Both the position numbers and the translations under genes were made by a program. 64,000 nucleotides of DNA from Streptomyces sp. NRRL F-2580 (lineage in GTDB: Bacteria; Actinomycetota; Actinomycetes; Streptomycetales; Streptomycetaceae), in contig NZ_JOIR01000002.1 in the NCBI RefSeq assembly GCF_000720115.1, positions 62,001 through 126,000 on the forward strand, written 5' to 3'. Under the pieces are notes generated by a model. The model made no database searches and was not told the origin of the DNA. It saw nothing but the letters and a program-made list of their open reading frames with translations. Of the stretch, positions 25,614 through 32,938 are shown one piece after another. Position 1 is the stretch's first letter. The number at the start of each line of letters is the position of its first letter.

Positions 25614-26078
25614 GTGAGTGGCACGGCGCGCTACGACCTCCCCGAGGCGGACGACTTCACCCGGCCCTACTGGGACGCGGCGGCCGAGGGCCGGCTCCTG
25701 CTGCGCCGCTGCGGGGACTGCGGGCGGGCGCACCACTACCCGCGCGAGTTCTGCCCGTACTGCTGGGCCGGCGAGGACCGCGTGACGTGGGAGACGGCGA
25801 GCGGCCGGGCGACCCTCTACACCTGGTCGGTGATCCACCGCAACGACCTCCCGCCCTTCGGCACGCGCGTCCCGTACACGGCCGCGGTGGTCGACCTCGC
25901 GGAAGGCCCGCGGATGATGACCGAGGTGGTCGCCTGCGAGGCGGCGGACCTGCGCATCGGCATGCCCCTGACGGTCACCTTCCGCGAGGCGGCGGACGGG
26001 GTGTGTGTGGCGGTCTTCCGGCCGGGTCAGGGCCAGAGCAGCTCACGGACCCAGGAGCCCTCGGCGGTGCGGCGGTAG
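25614..26078 (+). CDS. Zn-ribbon OB-fold protein (DUF35)
   Basis: A 154-residue DUF35-type protein: N-terminal helix, rubredoxin-like zinc ribbon CGDCGRAHHYPREFCPYC, then an OB-fold (TWSVIHRNDLPPFGTRVPYTAAVV). Such proteins bind acyl-CoA and pair with SCP-x/Ltp thiolases or act as the partner of the retro-aldolase Ltp2 in steroid side-chain degradation. A candidate partner is the thiolase at 27476. The IS element lies directly upstream, so its native promoter with DoxX is probably broken; the ribosome site TTGGAG lies within or at the element edge. The last 17 codons overlap the convergent pdxH gene. Confidence 0.85.
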   Translation: MSGTARYDLPEADDFTRPYWDAAAEGRLLLRRCGDCGRAHHYPREFCPYCWAGEDRVTWETASGRATLYTWSVIHRNDLPPFGTRVPYTAAVVDLAEGPRMMTEVVACEAADLRIGMPLTVTFREAADGVCVAVFRPGQGQSSSRTQEPSAVRR

Positions 26079-26695
26079 CGCAGGCGGGTGTGCCGGCGGG
26101 TGGGGTCGCCCTGGAAGAACTCCACCTCGTCGGCGTCCAGCACGTACCGGGTCCAGGTCGGAGCCGGCGCGTCCGGCTCGGCTCCGGCCCGCTCCCACGC
26201 CCGCTCCGAGGCCCGGACCAGGTCCTCGGCCGACTCCAGCACCTCGCTCTGGTGCCCGGTGAGCGCGGCGGCGAGCGCCCCGCGCGAGCGGACCGCCAGG
26301 TCCGCGCGGCTCTCCTCGGGCCCGCAGGCGATGACCCGGCCCCGGATGCGGACCTGCCGGGCCACGGTCGGCCAGTAGAACCCGAGCGCCGCCCGCGGCT
26401 GCCCGGCCAGCTGCACGCCCTTGGTGCTGGTGGCGTGCGAGGCGAAGTGCCAGCCCCGCGCGTCGGCGTCGTGCAGCATCAGCGTCCGCACATCGGGCCG
26501 CCCCGCGGCGTCCACCGTCGCCAGGCTCATCGTGTGCGGCTCCAACTGCCCCGCCCGGGCGGCGTGCACGAACCACGCCCGGAACAGCGGGAGCGGCTCG
26601 GCGGGCGCGGCGCCGGTGTCGAACCCGGGGAGGGGGGAGTCCCACACGCGCAGGGAGTGCAGGGTGGCGTGGAAGTCGTCACTGCCGATCGTCAT
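26027..26695 (-). CDS. pdxH: Pyridoxal 5'-phosphate synthase (pyridoxine/pyridoxamine 5'-phosphate oxidase)
   Basis: A 222-residue FMN-dependent oxidase of the PdxH/PhzG family that makes pyridoxal phosphate from the pyridoxine or pyridoxamine phosphate. Visible are the N-terminal motif EPHTMSLATVDAAGRPDVRTLMLHD, the FMN contact ASHATSTKGVQLAGQPRAALGFYW and the C-terminal FFQGDPTRRHTRLRYRR with the conserved arginines. Length matches the family. It overlaps the end of the DUF35 gene by 52 bases on the opposite strand. Confidence 0.88.
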   Translation of the reverse strand: MTIGSDDFHATLHSLRVWDSPLPGFDTGAAPAEPLPLFRAWFVHAARAGQLEPHTMSLATVDAAGRPDVRTLMLHDADARGWHFASHATSTKGVQLAGQPRAALGFYWPTVARQVRIRGRVIACGPEESRADLAVRSRGALAAALTGHQSEVLESAEDLVRASERAWERAGAEPDAPAPTWTRYVLDADEVEFFQGDPTRRHTRLRYRRTAEGSWVRELLWP

Positions 26696-26798
26696 GCCCC
26701 CAGGCTAGGCCGTCGCGATATTTTCCCTGACGGACCGATGAGTTCGGTGTCCGATCGCGGTCATCACTGCGACAGAACCAAACCGAAGGAGAGAAACC

Positions 26799-27005
26799 AT
26801 GGCCGAGCCGGTGAAGGGCCCCGCGAGCTACTTCCCCTCGATCGAGAAGAAGTACGGGCGGCCGATCGCCGAGTGGCAGGACCTCATCAGGTCCTCGCCG
26901 CTGACCAGGCACATGGAGCTCGTCGCCTGGCTCAAGACGGAGCACGGGCTGGGGCACGGCCACGCCAACGCCCTTGTCGCGCACACGCTCGCCGAGGGCG
27001 TATAG
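26799..27005 (+). CDS. DUF4287 small protein
   Basis: A 68-residue protein with the conserved DUF4287 pattern: YFPSIEKKYGRPIAEWQDLI, then LVAWLKTEHGLGHGHANALVAH. It has the shape of a small helical domain. Start ATG 26799 follows AAGGAG. Function is unknown; relatives are often fused to or near DUF5655 transport-like domains. Confidence 0.85.
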   Translation: MAEPVKGPASYFPSIEKKYGRPIAEWQDLIRSSPLTRHMELVAWLKTEHGLGHGHANALVAHTLAEGV

Positions 27006-27475
27006 CCCCGCCGCTTGTGCCGTGCCGGCCCCCGCCCGTGGCTCGGCCCCGGCCCCCGCTCCTCAATCGCCGGAGGGGCTGGATTGTGCGGCGGAGGCCG
27101 GAGGGTGCGGCGCAAAGATCGGGGCTCGGCCCCGGCCCCCGCTCCTCAATCGCCGGAGGGGCTGGATTTGTGCGGCGGAGGCTGGAGGGTGCGGCGAGGC
27201 CGGATGGTGGGGGGGCTGAGCGGTCGGGGCAGCCAGGCCGGTTGGGCCGGGGTCGGGTGTGTGTCGGGGCGATCCCCGCAGGGCGTCGAACGCACTTCCG
27301 CCAGACTCTCCGACCCCTCGTCACGTTCGGCGCCCGAGGAGACGCCCCGGCGCGCGCCCGGCCCCGGCCCAACCGGCCCCCCGCCAACCCCGCCCGCCCG
27401 GCCCCGGCCCAACCGGCCCCCCGCCCGCTCGGCCCGGGTGCACCCCCCGCTCGGCCCCGGTGCAACCGGCCCGGT
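27006..27475. other. Gene-free gap with GC repeats
   Basis: This 470-base gap has no credible gene. Its left part holds the duplicated 80-base unit described below. Its right part has two copies of a GC-rich sequence of about 30 bases, based on CCCGGCCCAACCGG, at about 27357-27387 and 27398-27428. Confidence 0.6.
27041..27206. repeat. Direct duplication of an approx. 80-bp intergenic unit
   Basis: Two near-identical copies each run from the GGCTCGGCCCCGGCCCCCGC block, through CTCCTCAATCGCCGG, to a GTGCGGCGGAGG stretch. The unit shares its core palindrome with the repeats at 16799 and 62258. Confidence 0.75.
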
Positions 27476-28669
27476 TCAGCCCCGGCCCAGCAGTACCGTG
27501 CCCGAGGAGCAGAACCAGCCGCCCGTGCCCGAGGCCAGGGCGATCTCCGGGAGGCGGCCGTCGCGTTTGGTGACCTGGCCCGGGCCCGCCTCGCCGCGGA
27601 GTTGGCGGACGGCCTCGACCAGCAGGAACAGGCCGCGCATCCCGGGGTGACAGGCCGAGAGGCCGCCGCCGTCGGTGTTGACGGGGAGTTCCCCGTCGCA
27701 CAGTAGGCGGCCCTTCTCCACGAAGGCCCCGCCCTCGCCCTTCGCGCAGAAGCCGAGGTCCTCCAGGGTCACCAGGGTCATGTAGGTGAAGGCGTCGTAG
27801 ATCTCCGCGAGGTCCACGTCCGCCGGGGTGAGGCCGGCCCGCTCGAAGGCGATGCGGCCCGAGACCGCCGCCGGGGACACCGTGAAGTCTTCCCACTCCG
27901 ACATCGTGGTGTGCGAGACGGAGGTCCCCGAGCCCAGGATCCAGACCGGAGCCTTCGCCGTGTCCGGTACGTACTCCTCTGCGGCCAGCAGCACCGCGCA
28001 GCCGCCGTCCGAGCGGATGCAGCAGTGGAGTTTGGTGAAGGGGTCGGCGATCATCTCGCCCGACAGGACCTCGTCGACCGTTATCGGGTCGCGGAACATC
28101 GCGTCCGGGTTGGTCGCCGCGTTGGCCCGGGTCTGTACGGCGACCGCGGCGAGCTGCTCCAGCGTGGTCCCGTACTCGTGCATGTGCCGGCGGGCGGCCA
28201 TCGCGTACTTGGAGATCAGCGTGTGCCCGTAGGGAACCTCGAACTGGAGCGGTCCGCGGGCCCCGAAGGAGAGGTTCGAGGTGCGCCGGCGGGCCTTGAT
28301 GTCGGCGCGCGCGGTGGAACCGTAGACGAGCAGGACCGCGTTGGCGTGGCCGGCGGCGATGGCGTCCGCCGCGTGGGCGGCCATGACCTCCCAGGTCGAG
28401 CCGCCCACCGAGGTGGAGTCGACCCAGGTGGGGCGCAGGCCGAGGTACTCGGCCACCTCGACGGGCGCGAGCGTGCCGAGGCCGGCCGAGGCGAGGCCGT
28501 CGATGACGGAGCGGTCCAGGCCGGAGTCGGCCAGGGCGCGCCGGGCGGCCTGCGCGTGCAGGGCGTAGGGGGTGGGGCCGTCCACCCGGCCGCAGTCCGA
28601 GAGGGCGACGCCGACCACCGCGACCCTCCGGCGGGCGCGGGAGGCGGTTCCAGGTGTGAGTCCAGGCAT
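27476..28669 (-). CDS. SCP-x/Ltp-type thiolase family protein (candidate aldolase)
   Basis: A 397-residue thiolase-fold lipid-transfer-like protein. Key motifs are the N-terminal VAVVGVALSD, YGHTLISKYAMAARRHMHEYG, AEIYDAFTYMTLVTLEDLGF and a final GGGLSACHPGMRG with the active-site His-Pro-Gly context. Where classical thiolases have the nucleophilic cysteine, this reads STSVGGSTW, without Cys. That fits the Ltp2-like retro-aldolase branch, which uses tyrosines and a DUF35 partner rather than Claisen chemistry. Start ATG 28669 is 16 bases from operator 8 and lacks a ribosome site, so a leaderless mRNA is possible. Confidence 0.82.
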   Translation of the reverse strand: MPGLTPGTASRARRRVAVVGVALSDCGRVDGPTPYALHAQAARRALADSGLDRSVIDGLASAGLGTLAPVEVAEYLGLRPTWVDSTSVGGSTWEVMAAHAADAIAAGHANAVLLVYGSTARADIKARRRTSNLSFGARGPLQFEVPYGHTLISKYAMAARRHMHEYGTTLEQLAAVAVQTRANAATNPDAMFRDPITVDEVLSGEMIADPFTKLHCCIRSDGGCAVLLAAEEYVPDTAKAPVWILGSGTSVSHTTMSEWEDFTVSPAAVSGRIAFERAGLTPADVDLAEIYDAFTYMTLVTLEDLGFCAKGEGGAFVEKGRLLCDGELPVNTDGGGLSACHPGMRGLFLLVEAVRQLRGEAGPGQVTKRDGRLPEIALASGTGGWFCSSGTVLLGRG

Positions 28670-28685
28670 GGGAAGGACGGTACAT

Positions 28686-28700
28686 CTGACGTACCGTCAG
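28686..28700. promoter_or_regulatory. Regulon operator 8 (perfect)
   Basis: CTGACGTACCGTCAG lies just upstream of the thiolase start at 28669. Confidence 0.8.
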
Positions 28701-29093
28701 ATGCTAGAGCCCCGGGCGCCGCCCCGCCCCCAGACCGCCCTCGCTCCGGGCGCTGACCCGCGCCGCCCTACCCGCAGGCCGCCCTCGCCCCGGGCGCCGA
28801 CGCGCCCGCAGGCCGTCTCGCTCCGGGCACCGCCCCGCCCGCAGGCCGCCTCGCTCCGGGCATCGCCCCGCCCGCAGGCGGCCCTCCCCGGGCGCCGGCC
28901 CGTCCGCAGGCCGCCCTCCCCGGGTGTGGGCCCGCCCGCAAGGCCATCTTCGCCCCGGGCGCGGGCCCCCCATCGGCGCCCGCAACCCGCCCTCGCCGCC
29001 CCCTGTGCATCTGCCGCCGCCGGGCCTAACATGACGGCCCGTCAGATATGCCCCCGGCCGCCGCCGGGAGGTGCCCCCAGGAGGAGCCAGACG
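28701..29093. repeat. Degenerate GC-rich tandem repeats between divergent operons
   Basis: No gene is seen. From about 28705 to 28960, units of roughly 30-40 bases based on GCCCGCAGGCCGCC and CTCCGGGC repeat seven or eight times with variation. Operator 9 and the ribosome site of the next gene are at the right end. Confidence 0.6.
29031..29045. promoter_or_regulatory. Regulon operator 9 (one mismatch)
   Basis: ATGACGGCCCGTCAG, with one mismatch in the left arm, lies 49 bases upstream of the acyl-CoA dehydrogenase start at 29094. Confidence 0.7.
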
Positions 29094-30359
29094 ATGGATG
29101 CCGCCTTCACCGCGGAGCAGGCCGAGATACGCCGCACCCTGCGCGAGATCCTGGGCAAACGCTGCGGCCCCGACGAGGTCAAGGCCGCGGTTCGCACAGC
29201 CCCCGGACACGACCGCGAGCTGTGGCAGCAGCTCGCCGAGCGGCTCGGGCTGCCCGGCCTCGCCATCGCCGAGGAGTACGGCGGCGTCGGCTGCACCCCC
29301 GCCGACCTGGCCCTGGCCTGCGAGGAGACCGGGCGGGCGCTGCTGCCCTCGCCGCTGCTGGCCACCGCCGCGCTCTGCGCGCCCCTGATCGCCGCCCTCG
29401 GCACCGACGCCCAGCGCTCCGCACTGCTCCCGCCGCTCGCGGCCGGCGGGCTGACCGCCGCTCTCGCCGTACCGGGCCCGGCGCTGGCCACCGCGCTCGC
29501 GCTCACCGGCGACGACAGCGCAGGGCACTGGTCCGGCGGCGGCCGCGCGGGCGGGATCCAGGCCCGCGCCGACGCCGCGGGCGCCGGCTGGCGGCTGTAC
29601 GGGGAGGCCGCCCAGGTGCTCGACGGGCACAGCGCCCCGCTGCTGCTGGTCGCCGCGCACACCGGGGGCTTCGCCCGCAGCCGCACGCTGCTGTTCCTCG
29701 TACGGGAGGACGCGCCCGGGCTCGTACGGTCCCGGCAGGCCGTCCTGGACGAGACCCGCCCGCAGGCCCGGATCCAACTGCGCGATGTACCAGCGGAGTT
29801 GCTCGGCGACGAGGAGGGCGACGTGGTGGGCGCCCTCGCCGCCACCGGGCGCACCGCCTCCGCGGTGCTCGCCGCCGAGGCCGTCGGCGCGGCCGGGCAG
29901 GCCCTCGCCCGAACCGTCGAGTACGTACGCCAGCGGGAGCAGTTCGGCCGGGCGATCGGCTCCTTCCAGGCGGTCAAACACCGGCTCGCCGACCTGTACG
30001 TACAGGTGCAGGCCGCCCGCTCCGCGGCCTACTACGCCGCCTGGGACCCGGACCAGGGCGGCCTCGCCCTCGCCCAGGCGCTGGAAGCCCTGCGGGTGAC
30101 CGCCGGCGAGGCGATCCAGCTGCACGGCGGCATCGGCTTCACCTGGGAACACGACGCACACCTCTACTTCAAGCGTGCGGCGGCCGACGAACTGCTCTTC
30201 GGCCCGGTCCACCGGCTGCGGGCGCACGCCGCGGACCGCGCGGGCCTGTTCGCCGCCCCGGCCCCGGCCCCGGGCCCCGCCGCGCCCACGGCGGCCGTAC
30301 CCACGGCGGCCGCGGCCGCTCCCCACGTCCCGCCCGCCCAAGAGAAGGTGGCCGTCTGA
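29094..30359 (+). CDS. Acyl-CoA dehydrogenase
   Basis: A 421-residue acyl-CoA dehydrogenase of the small-middle-domain type: PGLAIAEEYGGVGCTPADLALACEETGRALLPSP at the N-terminus, REQFGRAIGSFQAVKH and LHGGIGFTWEHDAHLYFKRA at the C-terminus. An Ala/Pro-rich tail of about 40 residues follows the domain. The ATG at 29094 follows AGGAGGAG. Its stop overlaps the start of the deazaflavin-type reductase at 30359. It resembles the protein at 4898 in its closing motif. Confidence 0.9.
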   Translation: MDAAFTAEQAEIRRTLREILGKRCGPDEVKAAVRTAPGHDRELWQQLAERLGLPGLAIAEEYGGVGCTPADLALACEETGRALLPSPLLATAALCAPLIAALGTDAQRSALLPPLAAGGLTAALAVPGPALATALALTGDDSAGHWSGGGRAGGIQARADAAGAGWRLYGEAAQVLDGHSAPLLLVAAHTGGFARSRTLLFLVREDAPGLVRSRQAVLDETRPQARIQLRDVPAELLGDEEGDVVGALAATGRTASAVLAAEAVGAAGQALARTVEYVRQREQFGRAIGSFQAVKHRLADLYVQVQAARSAAYYAAWDPDQGGLALAQALEALRVTAGEAIQLHGGIGFTWEHDAHLYFKRAAADELLFGPVHRLRAHAADRAGLFAAPAPAPGPAAPTAAVPTAAAAAPHVPPAQEKVAV

Positions 30360-30841
30360 TGGCTCCCGTGGCACGCGGCGTCAAGCTGATGCAGAAGGTC
30401 TCCTCGACCATGCTCTTCGCCAAGATCGCACCGCACTTCATCCCGGCCCTGGACAAGGCGGTGCACAAGCTCACCCGCGGCAAGGTCATGCTCAGCGCCC
30501 AGATGCTGCCGGGCGTGATCCTCACCGCCAAGGGCGCCAAGACGGGCGAGCCGCGCACCACCCCGCTCGCCTGCATGCCGGAGAACGGCGGCACGAGCTG
30601 GGTCCTGATCGGCTCCAACTTCGGCCGGCCCGGGCACCCGGCATGGACCGGGAACCTGCTCAAGCACCCGGACGCGGACGTGAGTTGGCAAGGCCGGGAC
30701 ATTCCCGTACGGGCCCGGCTGCTGGCGGGGGAGGAACGCGCTGCGGCATGGCAGGCGGTGCTGGGGTTCTGGCCGCCGTACGCGACGTACCAGGCGCGCA
30801 TCGAGCGCGAGATCCGGTTGTTCCGCCTGGAGCGTCGCTGA
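30359..30841 (+). CDS. Deazaflavin (F420)-dependent nitroreductase family protein
   Basis: A 160-residue Ddn-like split-barrel protein, the family that binds F420 and reduces quinones or nitro compounds in actinobacteria. Typical features are ILTAKGAKTGEPRTTPLACM, SNFGRPGHPAWTGNLLKHPDADV and the closing YQARIEREIRLFRLE. It starts inside the stop of the dehydrogenase (TGATG), so the two are co-translated, and it could reoxidise or reduce pathway intermediates. Confidence 0.85.
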   Translation: MAPVARGVKLMQKVSSTMLFAKIAPHFIPALDKAVHKLTRGKVMLSAQMLPGVILTAKGAKTGEPRTTPLACMPENGGTSWVLIGSNFGRPGHPAWTGNLLKHPDADVSWQGRDIPVRARLLAGEERAAAWQAVLGFWPPYATYQARIEREIRLFRLERR

Positions 30842-30928
30842 TCCCGGGCGGTCGTGCACGCGGCGCGGGCCACGGGCACGGGAGGTGCCGGCGCGGAGCC
30901 GCCCAAGGCGGCGTGAGGTCGCCCAAGG

Positions 30929-30954
30929 CGGCGGATCCCAGGAGGGATCCGCCG
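30929..30954. terminator. Bidirectional terminator hairpin
   Basis: A perfect 11-bp stem (CGGCGGATCCC) with an AGGA loop lies between the convergent reductase and TetR genes. Confidence 0.75.
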
Positions 30955-31602
30955 TTACCTGGTCGGCTTCTTGCCCGTGATGCCGAGGTGGACGAGCAGC
31001 GCCAGGTTCGGCTTGAGCTCGGCCTGCTTGACGCCCCAGGTCTGGAAGCCCTTCTGGTGCGAGGCGACCGCGGCCAGCATCGCGACCAGCGAACCGGCCA
31101 TCGCCGCGGGGCTGACGTCCTTGTCGACCTTGCCCTTGGCCTGGAGCTCCTTCATCGACTCCGTCAGGGAGTTGGTGACCGAGTTCAGGATCTTCATGCG
31201 GATCTTGTAGAAGCGCTTGTCGCCCTCGGCCGCACCGAGGTCGACGACCCGCAGGATCGCGTCGTTGCGGCGCCAGAACTCCAGGAAGCCCTCGACGAGT
31301 TCCTCGGCGGCGGACCAACCGGACTTGCCGACCCAGGTCCGGCCCTCGACGAGCGACGTCAACTGCGCGCCCTCGGTGGCCATTTGTTCGGCGATCTCCA
31401 GGACGGCGCCCTCGACGTCCGGGAAGTACTGGTAGAAGGTCGCGGGGGAGGTACCGGCCTTGCGGGCGACGTCGATCACTTTGACGTCGCGGTACGGCGA
31501 GGAGCTGAGCATCTCGCTGAGGCAGTCGAGCAGCTTCTGCCGCGTCGCCTGGCCGCGCCGGCCGGCGACACGCCCGTCGACGGTGCGTACTTGTCCTGTC
31601 AT
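30955..31602 (-). CDS. TetR family transcriptional regulator, candidate regulon master
   Basis: A 215-residue TetR-type repressor. The N-terminal helix-turn-helix spans roughly residues 18-65: RQKLLDCLSEMLSS, DVKVIDVARKAGTSPATFYQYF. A ligand-binding all-helical domain follows (EELVEGFLEFWRRND, RIMKILNSVTNSL-like helices). The gene's own start codon lies inside a one-mismatch copy of the CTGAC-N5-GTCAG palindrome, which points to autoregulation. Of the regulators in the window it is the only TetR and lies in the middle of the operator-bearing genes. By inference it represses them until an acyl-CoA or free acid binds. No strong ribosome site precedes the start. Confidence 0.88.
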   Translation of the reverse strand: MTGQVRTVDGRVAGRRGQATRQKLLDCLSEMLSSSPYRDVKVIDVARKAGTSPATFYQYFPDVEGAVLEIAEQMATEGAQLTSLVEGRTWVGKSGWSAAEELVEGFLEFWRRNDAILRVVDLGAAEGDKRFYKIRMKILNSVTNSLTESMKELQAKGKVDKDVSPAAMAGSLVAMLAAVASHQKGFQTWGVKQAELKPNLALLVHLGITGKKPTR

Positions 31603-31610
31603 GCCGTCAG
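31596..31610. promoter_or_regulatory. Regulon operator 10 overlapping the TetR start (one mismatch)
   Basis: CTGTCATGCCGTCAG; on the minus strand it reads CTGACGGCATGACAG and includes the ATG of the TetR gene. One arm is mismatched. Confidence 0.65.
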
Positions 31611-31899
31611 CTTACCGAGGGGTGATCGGCGCGCTATTCGGCCGCCTGCAAATGGGGTTACGGGGTCCCTGGCCTGGGCGGGAGGCGGTCCGAAGCGTTT
31701 CGGCGGCCGATTTCCGGACGGTCCGGCCCCGGGCGCGCCCCCGGTGCGGCCCCGTAGTCGCGGCCCGGGCGTGTCGCCCGGTTCCGCGAGGTTTCCCCCG
31801 AATAGTCTTATCAACAGGCTGTGGACAAGTTTTCGGACGGATCATGGCTGAGAGAGGTGAGAGGGTACACACCCCCGCACAACGGAAGGAACCGGGCCC

Positions 31900-32691
31900 A
31901 TGGCCGCATTCGCGGAAGGCGCACCCTGCTGGGTGGACGCCTCGCTTCCGGACGTCGAAGCGGGCAAGCGCTTCTACGGCGAGCTGTTCGGGTGGACCTT
32001 CGCGGACAGTGCGGGCGCCGAGTACGGCCACTACACGCAGGCCTACAGCCGCGGCCGCAACGTCGCCGCCCTCGCCCCCAAACCGGACGGCCGGATGCCC
32101 ACCGTCTGGGGCGTCTACCTCTACACGACCGACGCCTACGCCTGCGCCCAGCGCATCCGCGCCGCCGGCGGCCAGATGGTCATGGACCCGATGCCGGTGG
32201 GCCCGTACGGCACCGCCGCCATGGCCGCCGACCCCGGCGGGGCCGTCTTCGGCCTGTGGCAGCCCGGCACCCACCACGGCTTCGATGCCCAGCAGGAGCC
32301 GTACACGTACTGCTGGAGCGAGGTCTACACGCGGGCCCGCGACGCCGTCGACGTCTTCTACGCCAAGGTCTTCGGCTACGTCCCGCAGGACCAGGACGAC
32401 GCCGGCGTCGAGTACCGCATCTGGTCCCCGCCCGGCAAGGCGCCCGGCACCGACACCGCGGTCCTGGGGCGCAGCCTGATCACCGACGCCTTCCCGGAGG
32501 CCATGCCCGCGCACTTCCTCGTCTACTTCGCCGTCCCGGACTGCGACCAGTCCGTCGCGATGGTGCAGCGGCTCGGCGGCCGGATCACCGCCGACCCCTT
32601 CGACACCCCGTACGGGCGCATCGCGGTCGTCGCCGACAACCAGGGGGCGGTCTTCGGGCTGCTCTCGGAACCCCGCACCAAGGCGGACTAG
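31900..32691 (+). CDS. VOC family protein with two glyoxalase-like modules
   Basis: A 263-residue two-module vicinal-oxygen-chelate protein, similar in size and plan to the one at 15168: CWVDASLPDVEAGKRFYGELFGWTF in module 1, and YCWSEVYTRARDAVDVFYAKVFGY in module 2. Each ends with a DPGGAVFGLWQ- or NQGAVFGLL-like strand. The start ATG follows AAGGAA. It has no regulon operator. Its reaction is not known; relatives are sometimes called hydroxylases without proof. Confidence 0.85.
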   Translation: MAAFAEGAPCWVDASLPDVEAGKRFYGELFGWTFADSAGAEYGHYTQAYSRGRNVAALAPKPDGRMPTVWGVYLYTTDAYACAQRIRAAGGQMVMDPMPVGPYGTAAMAADPGGAVFGLWQPGTHHGFDAQQEPYTYCWSEVYTRARDAVDVFYAKVFGYVPQDQDDAGVEYRIWSPPGKAPGTDTAVLGRSLITDAFPEAMPAHFLVYFAVPDCDQSVAMVQRLGGRITADPFDTPYGRIAVVADNQGAVFGLLSEPRTKAD

Positions 32692-32938
32692 GTGTGTTCC
32701 GGCGGCCCCACCTCTCCGACCGCCCCGACCCCGCACGAGCGGGCCCGGCGGCCCCTTCGCCGAGCAGATCACACCGCGCTGCCCGACGTGCCGGGGCCGG
32801 ACCCGGTCCGGGCCTGACAGAATCGGGGTTGCGCGACCCGGGCGGCGCCCGGAGTGAGACGCTGCGCGGGGCCCAGGGCCCCGTGTCGGTGGAAGCGGGC
32901 CCGGCGAGGGCCCGTACGGGGAGGTGTGGAGGCGAGTG

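Noticed and set aside
26727..26742. CTGACGGACC followed by GATGAG, before the DUF4287 gene
   Set aside because: Only the left arm matches; the right arm has too many changes to call an operator.
31826..31834. TTGTCCACA-like DnaA box on the minus strand, with a similar stretch at about 8285
   Set aside because: A single box is expected by chance and the second lies inside the cyclase coding sequence; no cluster or AT-rich region suggests an origin.
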